This document shows, in pieces, positions 35,955 through 47,174 of a stretch of DNA of 64,000 nt. This DNA is from Kappaphycus alvarezii (Eukaryota; Rhodophyta; Florideophyceae; Gigartinales; Solieriaceae). The stretch covers positions 124,001-188,000 of the forward strand of contig NADL03000863.1 in assembly GCA_002205965.3 (NCBI GenBank), in the 5' to 3' direction. A program made the translations under genes and the position numbers. The notes under the pieces are model-generated. The model searched no databases and had not been told where the DNA came from. It saw nothing but the letters and a program-made list of their open reading frames with translations. How positions within the stretch are numbered: position 1 is the stretch's first letter; every line of letters begins with the position of its first letter.

Positions 35955-36145
35955 TTTCAATTGCACCGCACCCAGGCAATTCCGAGCTCAGGCTCCGAGG
36001 AACCAAGGCCAAATGGGTCTTTCGGATCTCCTCTCGTCGCTTCGGAGCCATCATGGTGTCGATTTTGTTTTTTGCCGCTCTGGAGTAATTACCATCCCTC
36101 GGCCCCAATGCACGTTGGGTCTATCTGTAACATAGACCTTTGATC
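35955..36145 (+). other. GC-richer coding-like island in the AT-rich block
   Basis: Two overlapping frames are open for 62-88 codons. One reads VDFVFCRSGVITIPRPQC, the other SSGSEEPRPNGSFGSP. The base composition contrasts sharply with both sides. I recognise neither frame; probably a transposed or residual fragment. Confidence 0.3.
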
Positions 36146-38184
36146 TCTGAAAATTTTTTTGGTATTCAAAACCTTCCTGAGAGCCCAAATAAAGACTTGT
36201 CCGCAAAAGGAGCTAAATTTTAAAAAAAGAATAACACATAGGACTTTTTTGATAAAAGGGACAAACAATGTCATGATTTCAAAAAATAAATAAAAAGTAA
36301 TTTACTCCAAGCCAAAAGTACAGAAGAAAATTATATTATTCGCTGCTTATACAGGTGAATTTATTTCGTTATGTTTTCGTAGGTTTACAGCATGAATTAA
36401 TTGTGGAGCTATTCATTTTATCCAAGAAAAAATAATCAGTTAGTACAACATACAGAGACAGTGACTTAATACTGAAACATGATTATATTAATTTTAAATT
36501 TTAAGTGGCAAGCCTAAAAGATGATAATCTCAGGTATTGTAGAGAGTTTATTTTTCGACATTTTATATTAAACCCGTTTATGACTTTTTTCAATATATAT
36601 ATATAATGTAAAGCCGCTACTTAGAGATATACCTATGTTTTCCAGCGAACTTCACCTATCTGCAGTCGATAATGAGTAAGGCTTGGTATTTTCTACAGGT
36701 TTCATTCTATCGTAGTATTATGTTTTTTATTACATTTATCTTTTCTTTTCTACTCACTTTCATTCCCAAATGCCCCCCACATATTTCTTTTTGATAGCTG
36801 TAAACTACAGATTCCTTGCCAGAATTGAGTTGATGGGTGCAATAATGTACGTCATTCTGATTGTTGGTCAATAAAAAGCTAAAGTACAAAAAAAGTCCAT
36901 TTTTTATCCCTATATCTCGTATTGAAGCTATAAACTCATTTTTGGTGACTTTTTGGTTCCTCTCCTTTTTCCATAAAGACCCAAAGTAGGAAAATGAAAT
37001 AAATATAATTTTACGTTCGACAAAGACAGAAAATAAAGAAAAGTTATTTAGTAGTACTGCTCTTCATGACACATGCACGATATAAGCCTTGAGAGTTCAC
37101 GTCAAAAATCTACAACAATTACTCCTTGGGATTTTTCGAAACTCTTTTAGAATTGCTTCACAGTCAGCCAAGAGTTTGTGCATAGTTTTATGAAATATTC
37201 AGAAAACTTGTGTGTAGGTTCATAATGGACTGTACTGTAGAATTATGATTTTATTCATGCTCCCTTTCAGAAACCCTTCCCTATGATTCAATATATACAA
37301 TTCTACACTGAAACAATTATAATATATTCGACGACAAATATTTTGCAAGAGAATCGGCAATAAATGTAAAATTTGGAACATGGAGCTCAAAACTCTACAA
37401 AATAGGAATTCATGTATATATATATATATATGAGTGTAGAGATGTTGAAAATCCCAGAATGCTATTAAAGAAAAGCACTTACTATTTGAAAGTCCATTAT
37501 TATTTAGGTGAATTTTAGAATCTCGTTTCGTTAGATCAAGATTAACTTTAGCCATAACAGGATGTATCGCGAGGATGTTATTCAAATAATTAACCAAAAA
37601 AACTTTCTCCTCGAAAATATTGGCCAACAGATTGTGGAAGCGTTAACGTAATAAAGGTAACATTTCTGTTCCAACCTTCTGCCAAAAACTACACATCCTC
37701 TAAAATATCTTTTTATTTGCTAAAGCCAATTACAGTAGCCGGATCGGAGGTCTTCGGTAAAGCACAGAGCCTTAGTCTAACGCATGCTAAGAATCTAAGG
37801 GAATATCTCTTCCCTTTAATAAAGGACTGCGGTTAGTTTCTTGGACATGAAGGCCTCACCGCAAAAGAATGCTTGGAAAGATTGGGCAATGGTATATGGC
37901 TCGTTACGCCCTTACAGTAACAGGAACTTCCCAAGTTGGGCGCCGTCGCTGCTGCTATTCGGTTCAACGCGCTCACTGAATAACGTTTTCGCCAGAAACA
38001 TTATTCATCGCCTTCTTGGGCCAGGTTTCTTGCAATATATCCTTCTTCTCTAACACTACTCTAAAGTTGACTACTTGAACAAAACACCGATTTTAAAAGA
38101 ACAGCAACAATGGTTTAATCCAACTTTACTTCTCTCTGAAGCCGCGAGGCATTCAAAGGACCCAGAGCTCCAACTCTGGGCATG

Positions 38185-38395
38185 GACCCGGAAGATCCGG
38201 GTTCTAACGCTGCTTTTCTGCTGGCTGGCCTCCCATCGACTTTCTGGTAGACAGTTGTTGGTGCCAGCATTCGACAGCAGTGATTTCTACATGCCTCGAC
38301 CATCGGCACATGTATTTAACATGACATGCAGATTTGCAACTCCAAATGGGCTCCAGCTAATCCATGCATCTCAATAAAGACACCCCCTTTTTTCC
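38185..38395 (-). repeat. Family X copy, minus strand, 38.3 kb
   Basis: The reverse strand aligns over about 200 bp with 42075-42275: GTGTCTTTATTGAGATG, GGAGTTGCAAATCTGCATG and TCTACCAGAAAGTCGATGGG are shared. It reads CRNHCCRMLAPTTVYQKVDG and GRPASRKAALE. Confidence 0.65.
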
Positions 38396-38475
38396 AGTAC
38401 AGTAGCTGATCAGAAAGTATTCGCTGCAGAATATATTTCATCTCTATATTATACGAATCTGCTTTAGTGGTGCGG

Positions 38476-38520
38476 TACCACTAGTATTTTCTCCTTTACA
38501 AGGAGAAAATACTAGTGGTA
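38476..38520. repeat. Perfect 21-bp inverted repeat with 3-base loop
   Basis: The arms 38476-38496 and 38500-38520 are exact reverse complements around TAC. As DNA it could extrude a cruciform; as RNA it would be a very stable hairpin. No flanking gene explains it. Confidence 0.85.
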
Positions 38521-38799
38521 GCGTTATCCTTACCGACATACAGATGGTTACAACGGTAACACTGATAGCCAGAAAGGATTAAACTGATTCGGAAAATAGA
38601 AGATAATTTATCGTTCAATTTAAATTTATCTCAAAAAATGTATAGTATAACCAAGATTGACTTAGTAAAGAGATTTTTAACGTTTTCGTTGTCTTCAGAA
38701 TTTCCGACAGGTGGGTGAAGGTCTAGAACTCCGTCCACATATTGTACAGAAAAGATATTTTTGAACGTTCCTTGCTCGACAAAAGGACATTCACTAGCT

Positions 38800-39110
38800 T
38801 TAGCTTACTCCAATCTTATCTCTAATACTGTTTCGGCGAAATGCTGACTCCAGAACCTCTGAGTTTGTTGGAGACCACGCAATGATTTGAAGGACCTCAC
38901 CACCTTTCTTGATATGTTTCCGAATCCTGGCAACCTAGAATGGCTCATCCAGACACCCTTTAAATACGATGGCGTGGCCCGACTTGACCGTTCGAAAAGT
39001 ACTTGATAGATTTCATATCCAACTTTGATAAACGCAGCGACAACTAGACGGATATTCCCTATGCAGGCTAATACTGTACGAAGGTACACCGTAATGTCTA
39101 AAACCGACTG
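38800..39110 (-). mobile_element. Ty1/copia RT relic
   Basis: A minus-strand ORF (38805-39089) reads VGYEIYQV then, about 50 residues on, SLRGLQQTQRFWSQHF, which line up with the copia RT blocks HGYEIHQMD and SLYGLKQAPRQW. Surrounding parts are not recognisable. Old fossil. Confidence 0.5.
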
Positions 39111-41520
39111 AAATCTATTACGAGTCTAAAGAAAGGCCTTAAACCGAGAGCTATCACTACTTTCATATATCTTAACATTGAGCCCCAGTGTGGATGGTAC
39201 ACATTTTTTATTCTCAGATTGGTGGTCACTGACCTCTACAATGCCATTTCGCTCTCTGATATCAATTTGTTCCCAAAATTCCATGCAATTGACCTCAAAG
39301 TCACAAATAAGTAAGACACCTAGGGCAAAGTCATCTGGATAAACCGTTCTAGAAGCTTCAATTCATGCCTTAGGTACTTCTCCAAACAAACAATCTATTC
39401 AATTGGTTTCGTCTGCACCACTACAAAAGTCATCAGGTAATCAGGCCTATCATTGTTCTTTGGTTTGCAATAAGAGTATCAATAATGTGGGTTTCATCAT
39501 GAATAGGAACTGTAGTTATCATAATCCTTGCTTTCACCTTGCCAATTGTCATTATCAACGACATGAATATCAGTCAGGTTGAAACCCCCACTACAGTTCT
39601 CCAGTACAGCGGGGTGGCGCTATATAGTGCATAGTTGAATAGTTTCAAATACCGTATAGTGATACGCAGAATCGCTTGGAACAAAATTGGCCCGATTTGC
39701 AATGTACCCCTGTACCCAAACACACCACCACACGAAGTCCACTTTCAGTGAAAGCTTTCAACATTTATGTTAAACTCTTTAGTGCTCACTTGCGTATAGA
39801 GCCATATAAAGGTAGTTACTCGGGGTAGTACTTGGTAACCACTGTATGCAAAAAAGAGAGTTGGTATATTTATCATTAATCCATATTACGCAATGTTTAT
39901 TATACGATTTGGAAATGCTTCCAGCCTCACGACCAAACCAATAGTCAGCATGAGAGTCAGTGCTTATACTAGACTCGCCAAACTCGTTCCAAGATATTTC
40001 TCTAACAAACTTGACACCATCAGTCCTAAATTACTTACCGTAATCTCTGACTCGACTATCGATTAGGTTCAAACCTCAGAAATTATGCAGACAGAGAAGA
40101 TAATCCATAGTGCTCTTCAAAAGGTCTAAGTTTTGCTGTGCGTCTTTGGTGGAAATTGGATTAGAACTGCCCCAAAAGGTGTAGAAAAATCCCCTTACTA
40201 TATATCACTTCTGGGTAGATCCCTTCAGGATATAAGGGGAAATAAGGAAACTCTTTGGGAACTTTACTTTTGGAGGATATATTTGACCTATCCTCAAGTT
40301 CTCCAAAACTACTTAATCGAATCAAATTTGTGTAAAGAATAGTGATGGGACGAACTGACCTCCCTAAAAGGACAATTGAGGACCAGAAACCGCTTAGACC
40401 GCATGTGAAAAGAAGGATCCCACAGTATGCCCTGAGTCAAAAACCATAGGTAACACCTGTTTTTAGTAAAGTAAGAAAAATTTACAGTGGCTGAAACTAA
40501 GTAGCTTTATAGTATTTTATGCCAATAAATATATCTGTGGGTACCCAGTAAATAAAAAAAATTCTTTAGCGTGTATAATACTTTTGCTTTCTTATTTGGC
40601 ACACACTCTCCTCTTGGATGGAATTATTTGTGATTGTCAGAGAGACTTGCGGCTAAAATAAAGGAAAACAGATATGGGGCCATCTAAGGCTTCATTATTT
40701 ACTTGTGTACTTACGGACACATTTTGGTGATAAATTTCTTCCATTACTGAAAGAATTTATTTGTAACCCTCTAGAGACTCAGCTTCACCCTGAAACTTCT
40801 CGTCCAAGTGAAATTGACTGAAGCTTTTTTTTCGTGGCAATATTACCAAAGCGACGAGGTAGCTTCTTTTACTCTAAACTCTACACCTAGATGAATAGAT
40901 GACTGGAGAAGAAAATACTGACTGCTTGGGCTGAAGGAAGGAATTTATCTACACAGAAAGCATGACCGAAAAGGACGTGAAGGACCAAACCTATACTTTT
41001 ACACAAATTATTGTAACTACCGATTTCATTAACTATCTTTTACTAGGTCCCAATGTAAATCATACATTTAGTCCCTTTTTTCCATTTTCGGGGAACCACA
41101 TTCGAAACTTTAAGTACCACTGTATTAATCTAAATTATTGTAATTCTGATTTTATATATGCATCCTTGATCACCTGTTGTAGTTTATTTAATCTTCGAAA
41201 CCTATTTTTAAAAGATACGCAGAGGTTGGAATATAATCAATGTATTTGGCACACTTAGCGTCTCTATATTATGTTCAATAGGTTGATGGGTATAATGAAT
41301 TGAATTTCTTCAAAATAGCTTTAGTTTAGTGGGCTTTCCTGCTTCTTAAATAATTTCACCTAAAGTTCTCGTTATATATGCAGATAATTTCGTTGGAATC
41401 ATTATCTATGCAGCGCAAACCCATAGATTTCTGCTAGAGAGAACAGAAGGGTTCCTGGCTGACTTTTTGGCTGAACTTCATAAGAGCACAACAATTATCA
41501 ATTTGGTTGAAGACGAAGAG
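39111..41520. other. No recognised gene, 39.1-41.5 kb
   Basis: Mixed composition with short ORFs only. About 40185-40340 resembles repeat family Y (ELYFWRIYLTYPQVLQNYL against FYFWKIYPIYARAFQKTTI at 58.5 kb). Nothing else recognised. Confidence 0.35.
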
Positions 41521-41810
41521 GGACAATTTTGGGTTACTTTAATGGATGGAAGATTTGATTGGTTTTAATCATGTAGCTAGGGTTATTTTAATGCATGGAA
41601 GATGTGGTCGGTTATATCCACGAGGCTAATACGTTATGCGGGATAAGTCCTCGCTGGTGGGTAACACTACAGTAAATGACCTTGCTTACAGCGCCGGTAC
41701 AGGGCCGTGTAGCTAGGGTCGCGGTGAGCTGGAAAAGTCGTCACTGGGCAATACTAAATAAAATTCTTTACAGAACCAACTCAACATCACTGAACAGGTA
41801 TGCTGCATTA
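41520..41810 (+). repeat. GYFNAWK repeat, two partial copies
   Basis: TTTTAATGCATGGAAGATG with GGTCGGTTATATCCACGAGG at 41582-41640, and a shorter version at 41525-41570. Followed by GGGTAACACTA, also found at 18635. Related to copies at 18.54 and 42.78 kb. Confidence 0.6.
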
Positions 41811-42059
41811 GATATGGCGGCGTGGCAGTGTTCCTTTCTGTTGGCATTGCATTAACTTTACAATAGTTTTTCATCGTCAAAAAGGACCCATTCTGTTCGA
41901 GATTGGCTAGCACGGCCTACCTACATGGATTTCATCATCTTTAGATGAATATGGGGAGATTTTAAGCTATTTTGGAACGGCACAAAATGATTCACTTGGA
42001 TTAAATTTAAGGAATATTTTATGTCGAAAGATAAGAAGTTGTTTAATTTAATGGATTGT

Positions 42060-42470
42060 TGGATAAGTGATTGCAGATCCTGGAAAAAGGGGTGTCTTTA
42101 TTGAGATGTATGGATTGGCTGGAACGCATTTGGAGTTGCAAATCTGCATGTCATGTTAAATACATGTAGCGATTGTCGAGGCAATGTAGGAATCATTGCT
42201 GTCAAATATTAGCACCAGAAACAGTCTACCAGAAAGTCGATGGGAGTCCAGTCAGCAGACAAGCAGCGTTAGAAGTTACTACCAACGCCGAGTGTCGTTG
42301 TAGAAGAATGCCTCGAACCTTTGCAAATCGTTCCATTGCGCGGCTGGCGACGGTTCTTGCAATCTCCGTGACCACTGAAAACGCCTTCGGATGCCATCCG
42401 CCAAGAGTAGAGATTGCATATCCTTCCTCAATGATATCCTCAAACAACATATAGCTCTATACACTACGTA
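42060..42470 (+). pseudogene. Family X, best preserved copy
   Basis: The open part 42173-42454 reads CRNHCCQILAPETVYQKVDG, then SPVSRQAALEVTTNAECR and CRRMPRTFANRSIARLA, ending HPPRVEIAYPSSMISS. The upstream frame reads GKRGVFIEMYGLAGTHLELQ. It has five cysteines in a short stretch. I do not recognise the family. The reading frame is kept among diverged copies, which suggests a protein that was once selected. It could be a host multigene family or the protein of an unclassified transposon. Confidence 0.45.
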
Positions 42471-42499
42471 GCACTTTTGGAATACACGCGTTTTGACAA

Positions 42500-42605
42500 C
42501 TTCCCGCCAACCCCTTACATTGTAAGCCTTTACCATCACGACATCCCGCAGGGAACAGCTGACCATATTTTTCATGCATTAATAACATCCCAAATTTCCC
42601 CCCTT
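42500..42605. repeat. About 105-bp repeat, nearly identical to 50528-50635
   Basis: Both contain TTACATTGTAAGCCTTTACC and CAGGGAACAGCTGACCATAT and end in CCCAAATTTCCCC, with only a few differences. In both places it adjoins family X sequence. Confidence 0.8.
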
Positions 42606-42775
42606 TTGGAATAAGGATCACAAATACACTAAAAGGTGGCAGTATTTCTATTGAAATGATTTCAAAAAAAATTTTTCATCCTCCACCAATCAAATTTGTG
42701 TGCTGTAGCTTTAAAGTTATGACTGCAATGGCTTCATTTCTTCTGTCCTGTAAGAGGGCCCCAATGGGAGTGGAA

Positions 42776-42845
42776 TTTTTGGGTTATTTTAATGCATGGA
42801 AGATGTGGTCGGTTATACCCACGAGGCTAATACGTTATGCGGGTG
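42776..42845 (+). repeat. GYFNAWK repeat, 42.8 kb copy
   Basis: Reads EFLGYFNAWKMWSVIPTRLI, nearly the same as the 41.6 kb copy and similar to FLGYFNAWKIWSVVST at 18.5 kb. Confidence 0.65.
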
Positions 42846-43276
42846 ATTTGAAGCCTACCAGAGAAAATTCTAGCACCTCATGTGCAAGTTATTTTTCCAC
42901 TTTGACTTCATGCACAGCGCTTTATCGCTTTGTCATAATGCAATCATGAAAAAACTCATTTTCTTCACGCTACATACCATTGTTGCACAACTCTGTCGCC
43001 CCTACCCCCTTCCCTCTTGTCGTCTCCGCCGCACTGACCGCGACCACGTGCGTCTCGCACCAGCGCTCACGGGTTACTTCTCCCGACACGCGTTCATCCT
43101 TCCTGTTTTTGTTGCTTTCTCTTTTTGTTTTTCAAGTATTTCCTCCCCTGGGTAACACTATTTCGTTTCTGTGATCTCGCTACTACCCGAGTGATCTCGC
43201 GCCTTCACGTGAATTCCCGCCCTTTCGATCCCTCTCTCCGTCGGTCCTGGGGCCAGCCCTCGTCACACCACAATAT

Positions 43277-44396
43277 ATGGAGCCGAAAACAAACCGTCCC
43301 GCTGCCACCCTCAGCAACCCCATCGTTGCTCTTTCACATGCCATGCTGGATCTCTTGGTCAAATCCACTTCACTGCTTGACGGAGCTGTGAACCTTGCTG
43401 ACCCCTCATCAACCGATCATTTCCTTGCATCCACCCTGCAAACCTCTACGTTCAACGCGCTTAAGTCGTCTTTACAGAACAACCCGCAGTTAAGGTCTGT
43501 CCTTAACATTCTGAACGCTCTTGTCGGTGTTGACGTTTCCGCACCCCATTCTCCTTCCGCTTCCGACGCCAACTCGTGTGATGTGGATCCTGCGGCCACA
43601 GCACTGACCCCGTATCTGCGAGCGGCTAAAGCTCCAGCGGCCCAAGCACTGGTGCGGACCCACTCTTTTCGCCGCCTTCCCCCCTCGGTTGTTACGGCTT
43701 GACTGAGCATCGCGATCTCGACGACGCCCGCCTAGCCAGTAAGTTTGCAGGCACTGTTCGTAATGCTACCCGCAGCTTTTTCGGGGTAATCAGAAGCGTT
43801 TCGTTCGCGTGTCTATTCCGTCGATCTTCCAGATCCACAACCCATCCCAGTTTCGCGCCGCCATCTCTGCCGGTGGGTTCCCTGGTTCCTGCTCCATCAC
43901 CCAATCCGCTGATCCGAGCCACTTCTTCATCTGTTCGGCGGAGGGCGACCTAACGACAGTCAACGCTGCATACGACTCTTATCGCACCTAAGCGCAGCAT
44001 TCTGACAATTTTGACGCACCAAATCATACCTTCTCCGGCATAATGGATCTAGAGAATGATCGCTCGGCTGATTACCTCATTGCAGTATGGCAAGGTCTGC
44101 GTTCAGAAATCTCTCGCTTGGAAGAAGACGAATGCAAATGGTCTCCTGCTCGATCCTTCGCCACCGCTCTTCGGGACATCGATACGAAAATACTTGCCAA
44201 ACTGTCCGGCCTCCCTGGTTTCCTTGACGCAGTCTCTCTGCCTCCCCACCAGCAGCGGAAGGTGGATTCAAACGCCACTGTACCCAGATTTCCCCTATTA
44301 CACCTCAAACGGATGGCTGGGTTACGTTCGGTGCAACCAATGCCCAATCTCCCATCCTTGCACTCCCTAATACACCAGAAGACACCAACCCCTATG
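43277..44396 (+). pseudogene. Disrupted coding region of unknown function
   Basis: 43277-43702 is open for 141 codons (MEPKTNRPAATLSNPIVALS...), rich in Ala/Leu/Ser, with a long helical stretch (TFNALKSSLQNNPQLRSVLN). Protein-like reading continues in other frames: IPSIFQIHNPSQFRAA and FFICSAEGDLTTVNAAY near 43810-43990, then SEISRLEEDECKWSPARS to about 44270. GC-rich compared with its left flank. The frame changes mean decay or sequence error. It could be a host gene or the first ORF of a LINE; I cannot decide. It ends where the long-U3 LTR begins. Confidence 0.4.
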
Positions 44397-44401
44397 GTCT
44401 C

Positions 44402-45812
44402 TGTTAGGCGCGTGCCAATAGGAACGGATTTTTCGTCGTCGTCATCTACAGACTTTTAGTTTACTGTAATACCTCCCCTTGTCCAAAATTGCTTATAGTT
44501 CCGGTCCTTCGTCGTCCTCCCTGAGCCTTGCTTATCATTACCGCGGTCCTCTCCTAATATACTTGCGTTTTATCTAGGTATTTTTATACTGTATCTTTCT
44601 CTCTGAATCGATCCAGAATCAAGGTCTTTTCCCCTTTTTGCTTACTTCCTCCTCCAAATTCGCATTTTTGAGAAAAAGGGCGCAAATGTACTACTACAAA
44701 ATTCCTTGCAGATTTATTTTACCTATTTCTAATCTAAAGAACCTGCTGTGGCAGCCCATTTAAACCCCTTCATTCCAAGTTTCAAACGTCCGAGATAATT
44801 TTACTCAACACCCCTCTCCCACTGCAGACCCAAAATACCTTCCATTGCCTCCCATTCCTCAAAGCCCACCAAAATGAACAATCTAGGCCCCTCGAATGTC
44901 ATTTCCAAAAATAGCCATCCCGCCCCCTAAACTCTATTCCCTTACTCCTTTTCGGACCTACTGACCGTAATGAATACCTGCACCGGCAAACCAAAAAGAA
45001 TGTGATCGAATTCGTGCGTTGCATTTTTGTTGAGGATGAGGCGGCGAGGGTAGGTAAGGGGCGGAAGTGGATATCGAGGAGGGAGCTGGGGAGATCTTTG
45101 AGGAGTGAGTAGCCCCTGAATTGGTCTACGAGGTTAAAAACGGGGAGGAGGAAGAGGAGGAAGAGGACAATCATGAGGAAGAGGACGAGGTGGATGAGGG
45201 AAAAGGGGGCATGGAAAGTGTTGGAGTGTTGGGGACTGGACTAGAGAGTATTGAACAAGTGGTGCCGACGCTGGAATCAGATGGGGATATCTTTAGTAGT
45301 TTAGATATCTCCCAGGAGGAAATAGATAGTTATGAACCGTTCGCAGATATTTGTGGGGACTGCTTGGACAGCATGGATATTTTTGAGTAGTTGTTTGGAT
45401 TTGATTTAGAGAATAGGAAATAAGAGGACCTCATCGATTGTTAGTTTCTTAACTATCTTTTGTTTAGAATATATTGTCCACAAAAATTGTTTTTATGCAT
45501 TTCCTGGTACCTTCTGTAGTTTTATTTAGGCTTTAGGGTAGCCAAAAGTTTATATAAGCTGAGTAAACTGCTTCCTTATGGAGAGGTCAAGCAAGTTGGC
45601 AGACAAATTCAAGTCAAGCCCTGAGTAGTAGGAAATAAGAGTCAACTTCAGATCCAAGAAACACTTTTCCTAAGCTGGTCCCAGAGCAGCAGTGGTAGAC
45701 CCTGCCCCTTCCATACTTGCTTGTAGCCCTCTCAACTCTCTTCCATTTACCCTCCTTTTTGTTCGGTCAACTATACCACGGTAGCACTTTTGTCGCTTGC
45801 ATCACCTCCTTT
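44402..45812 (+). mobile_element. Long-U3 LTR with ORF (copy B), 3' truncated
   Basis: Starts TGTTAGGCGC, as copy A does. It shares TAGTTTACTGTA, TATAGTTCCGGTCCTTC and CCTCCTCCAAATTCGC with it in the U3, then the ORF region, a TATATAA box near 45555 and R-U5 up to about 45812. Similarity stops before the usual LTR end. No target duplication. Confidence 0.8.
44950..45390 (+). pseudogene. LTR-embedded acidic protein ORF region, copy B (fossil)
   Basis: The early part reads GPTDRNEYLHRQTKKNVIEF. The later open part (45121-45390) reads LVYEVKNGEEEEEEEDNHEE, then a Gly/Glu stretch, EQVVPTLESDGDIFSSLDIS and a C-terminus DSYEPFADICGDCLDSMDIF. This copy shows the full C-terminal end of the family. 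Broken. Confidence 0.6.
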
Positions 45813-45822
45813 GGACCTCTCT

Positions 45823-45960
45823 ATGTCCGTGATTGAGGAGCACTCAGCAATTTAATCTCTATAGTAATCTAGCCCCATCTTTTCATGCGTGTTTCTAAAA
45901 TCCTTACCATGAACCAAGGTTTTCTGGGGCAAATAAATGTAAGAATAGTCCGAAAGTGGT
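45823..45960 (+). repeat. About 140-bp dispersed repeat (pair with 58848-58990)
   Basis: Shares TCTATGTCCGTG, GAGCACTCAG, ATCTTTTCATG and TACCATGAACCA with 58848-58990 in the same order and strand. It starts where the copy B LTR is cut off. Confidence 0.6.
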
Positions 45961-46219
45961 AGATTGGGGTAAAGCAGTTATTTTATGTCCACTATCTAGA
46001 AATATAAGTGTTTTGAGCGACAAAAGATTTACTGTAAGATAGTTGCGGGAACGGAAGTGGCGTATATGGACGAGGGATTTAAGGTCTATGAGGTTATTCG
46101 GAGAGTGGTAGACAGTACCCTCTCGTTGCGAGTCACGCAATTGCCACCGTAGAAGAATCCGGACAAATGGAGTTGGTAGAATTGCAATAGGGCTCAGTGG
46201 ACCACTAAGCAATCCTAGC

Positions 46220-47170
46220 GGACTTCCACAAGCAGATGGTGCTTCCGAAATTATGAATAGTTTTGTCGAGAACTATATTTATATTTATTGCTCATATCAT
46301 CAGGGTGACTGGGATGAACTGCTACCCTCTGCAGAATTTGCGTACAAGTCGCCTGTCAGCGGTAATTTAGATATGTCGCCGTTTAAGATGGACCTTGGAG
46401 GTATACCTCAATTGCCGTTAGGCATTCTTGATAGAAGTCACATATCTCTTCAAAGGTTGGGCGACTTTCGTGTAAAGCTCGAAGTTTCTCTTTAGGATGA
46501 GAAATATGCCTACAAAGTGGCAAAAGCCCGGCAAGCTGCCTATGATTCGAGGAGAAAAAAGGTTGTAGATTAAAAAGTCGGCTCAAAGGTATGGATCAAT
46601 GGCTTATTGTTTATAGCTATGAAATATAGGTTGCAGGATCCGAAAAGTCTTAGTGTGCGAAAGTTCAGGACATTTTTAGTAACGGAGATTATTTTGTAGA
46701 AATTCTGGTTGATTGAGCCCCCCTGATCAGTTTAAGTTCTATCTATTAATTCATCTCATCCACATAACACAACACTTCGAGCAGCCGTTTGATATTGCTT
46801 TACATATTCCCCTGGTTCTGAACCGCTTCAATGGCCGAATGGAACAGAGCGGTAAATTGAGCTTGTTTTAATTCATAAGATAGTTAGTCGGTAATGCAAG
46901 TTCCTATGTCCAATTTGCGGTAACTTACGTCATGATGCAGAGTGGCAACCAATGAATGACTTGTTACATGTTATGGAAGATGTATCTGTCATGGTAACTG
47001 GGGCATTTCAGCAAAATGTTCGAAACAAAATATACTACCGCTGTACAATTGATGAGGACGTCAATAGTCCGGGGGAGGGAATAGTTTACCCAAAACCATG
47101 TTACACCGCTGTGAAATAGAGACTTGTTTGCTTTTGCTTTTTCAGTTCTCTATTACAAAGTGGTATACCA
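46220..47170 (+). mobile_element. Chromovirus-type gypsy 3' fragment (integrase end and LTR start)
   Basis: The integrase core end is visible: GLPQADGASEIMNSFVENY, HQGDWDELLPSAEFAY and SPFKMDLGG, then ARQAAYDSRRK and the GSKVWIN block. A HDAEWQP-like stretch near 46940 marks a chromodomain-type tail. The purine tract GGGGGAGGGAATAG at 47071-47084 and about 85 bases of LTR follow, matching the minus-strand element at 63.3 kb. The 5' part is absent. Broken and old. Confidence 0.75.
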
Positions 47171-47174
47171 CACT

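Larger units (their letters stand above)
27241..37700. other. AT-rich block without recognisable genes
   Basis: About 10 kb of strongly AT-rich sequence (by eye near 30% GC, clearly lower than both flanks). The longest ORFs are 120-135 codons of Phe/Ile/Leu/Tyr/Lys-rich sequence with no motifs, as expected by chance at this composition. I see no tandem satellite, no LTR copies and no organellar gene. Three small GC-richer islands stand out: 28880-29110 (family X copy), about 31370-31520 and about 35960-36140. It could be a centromere-like region, a heterochromatic block, or inserted foreign DNA. Above 37.7 kb composition becomes mixed. Confidence 0.6.

Noticed and set aside
37220-37627. Minus-strand ORF of 135 codons in the AT-rich block
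   Set aside because: Composition is typical of chance ORFs in AT-rich DNA, no motif, and it spans an AT microsatellite.
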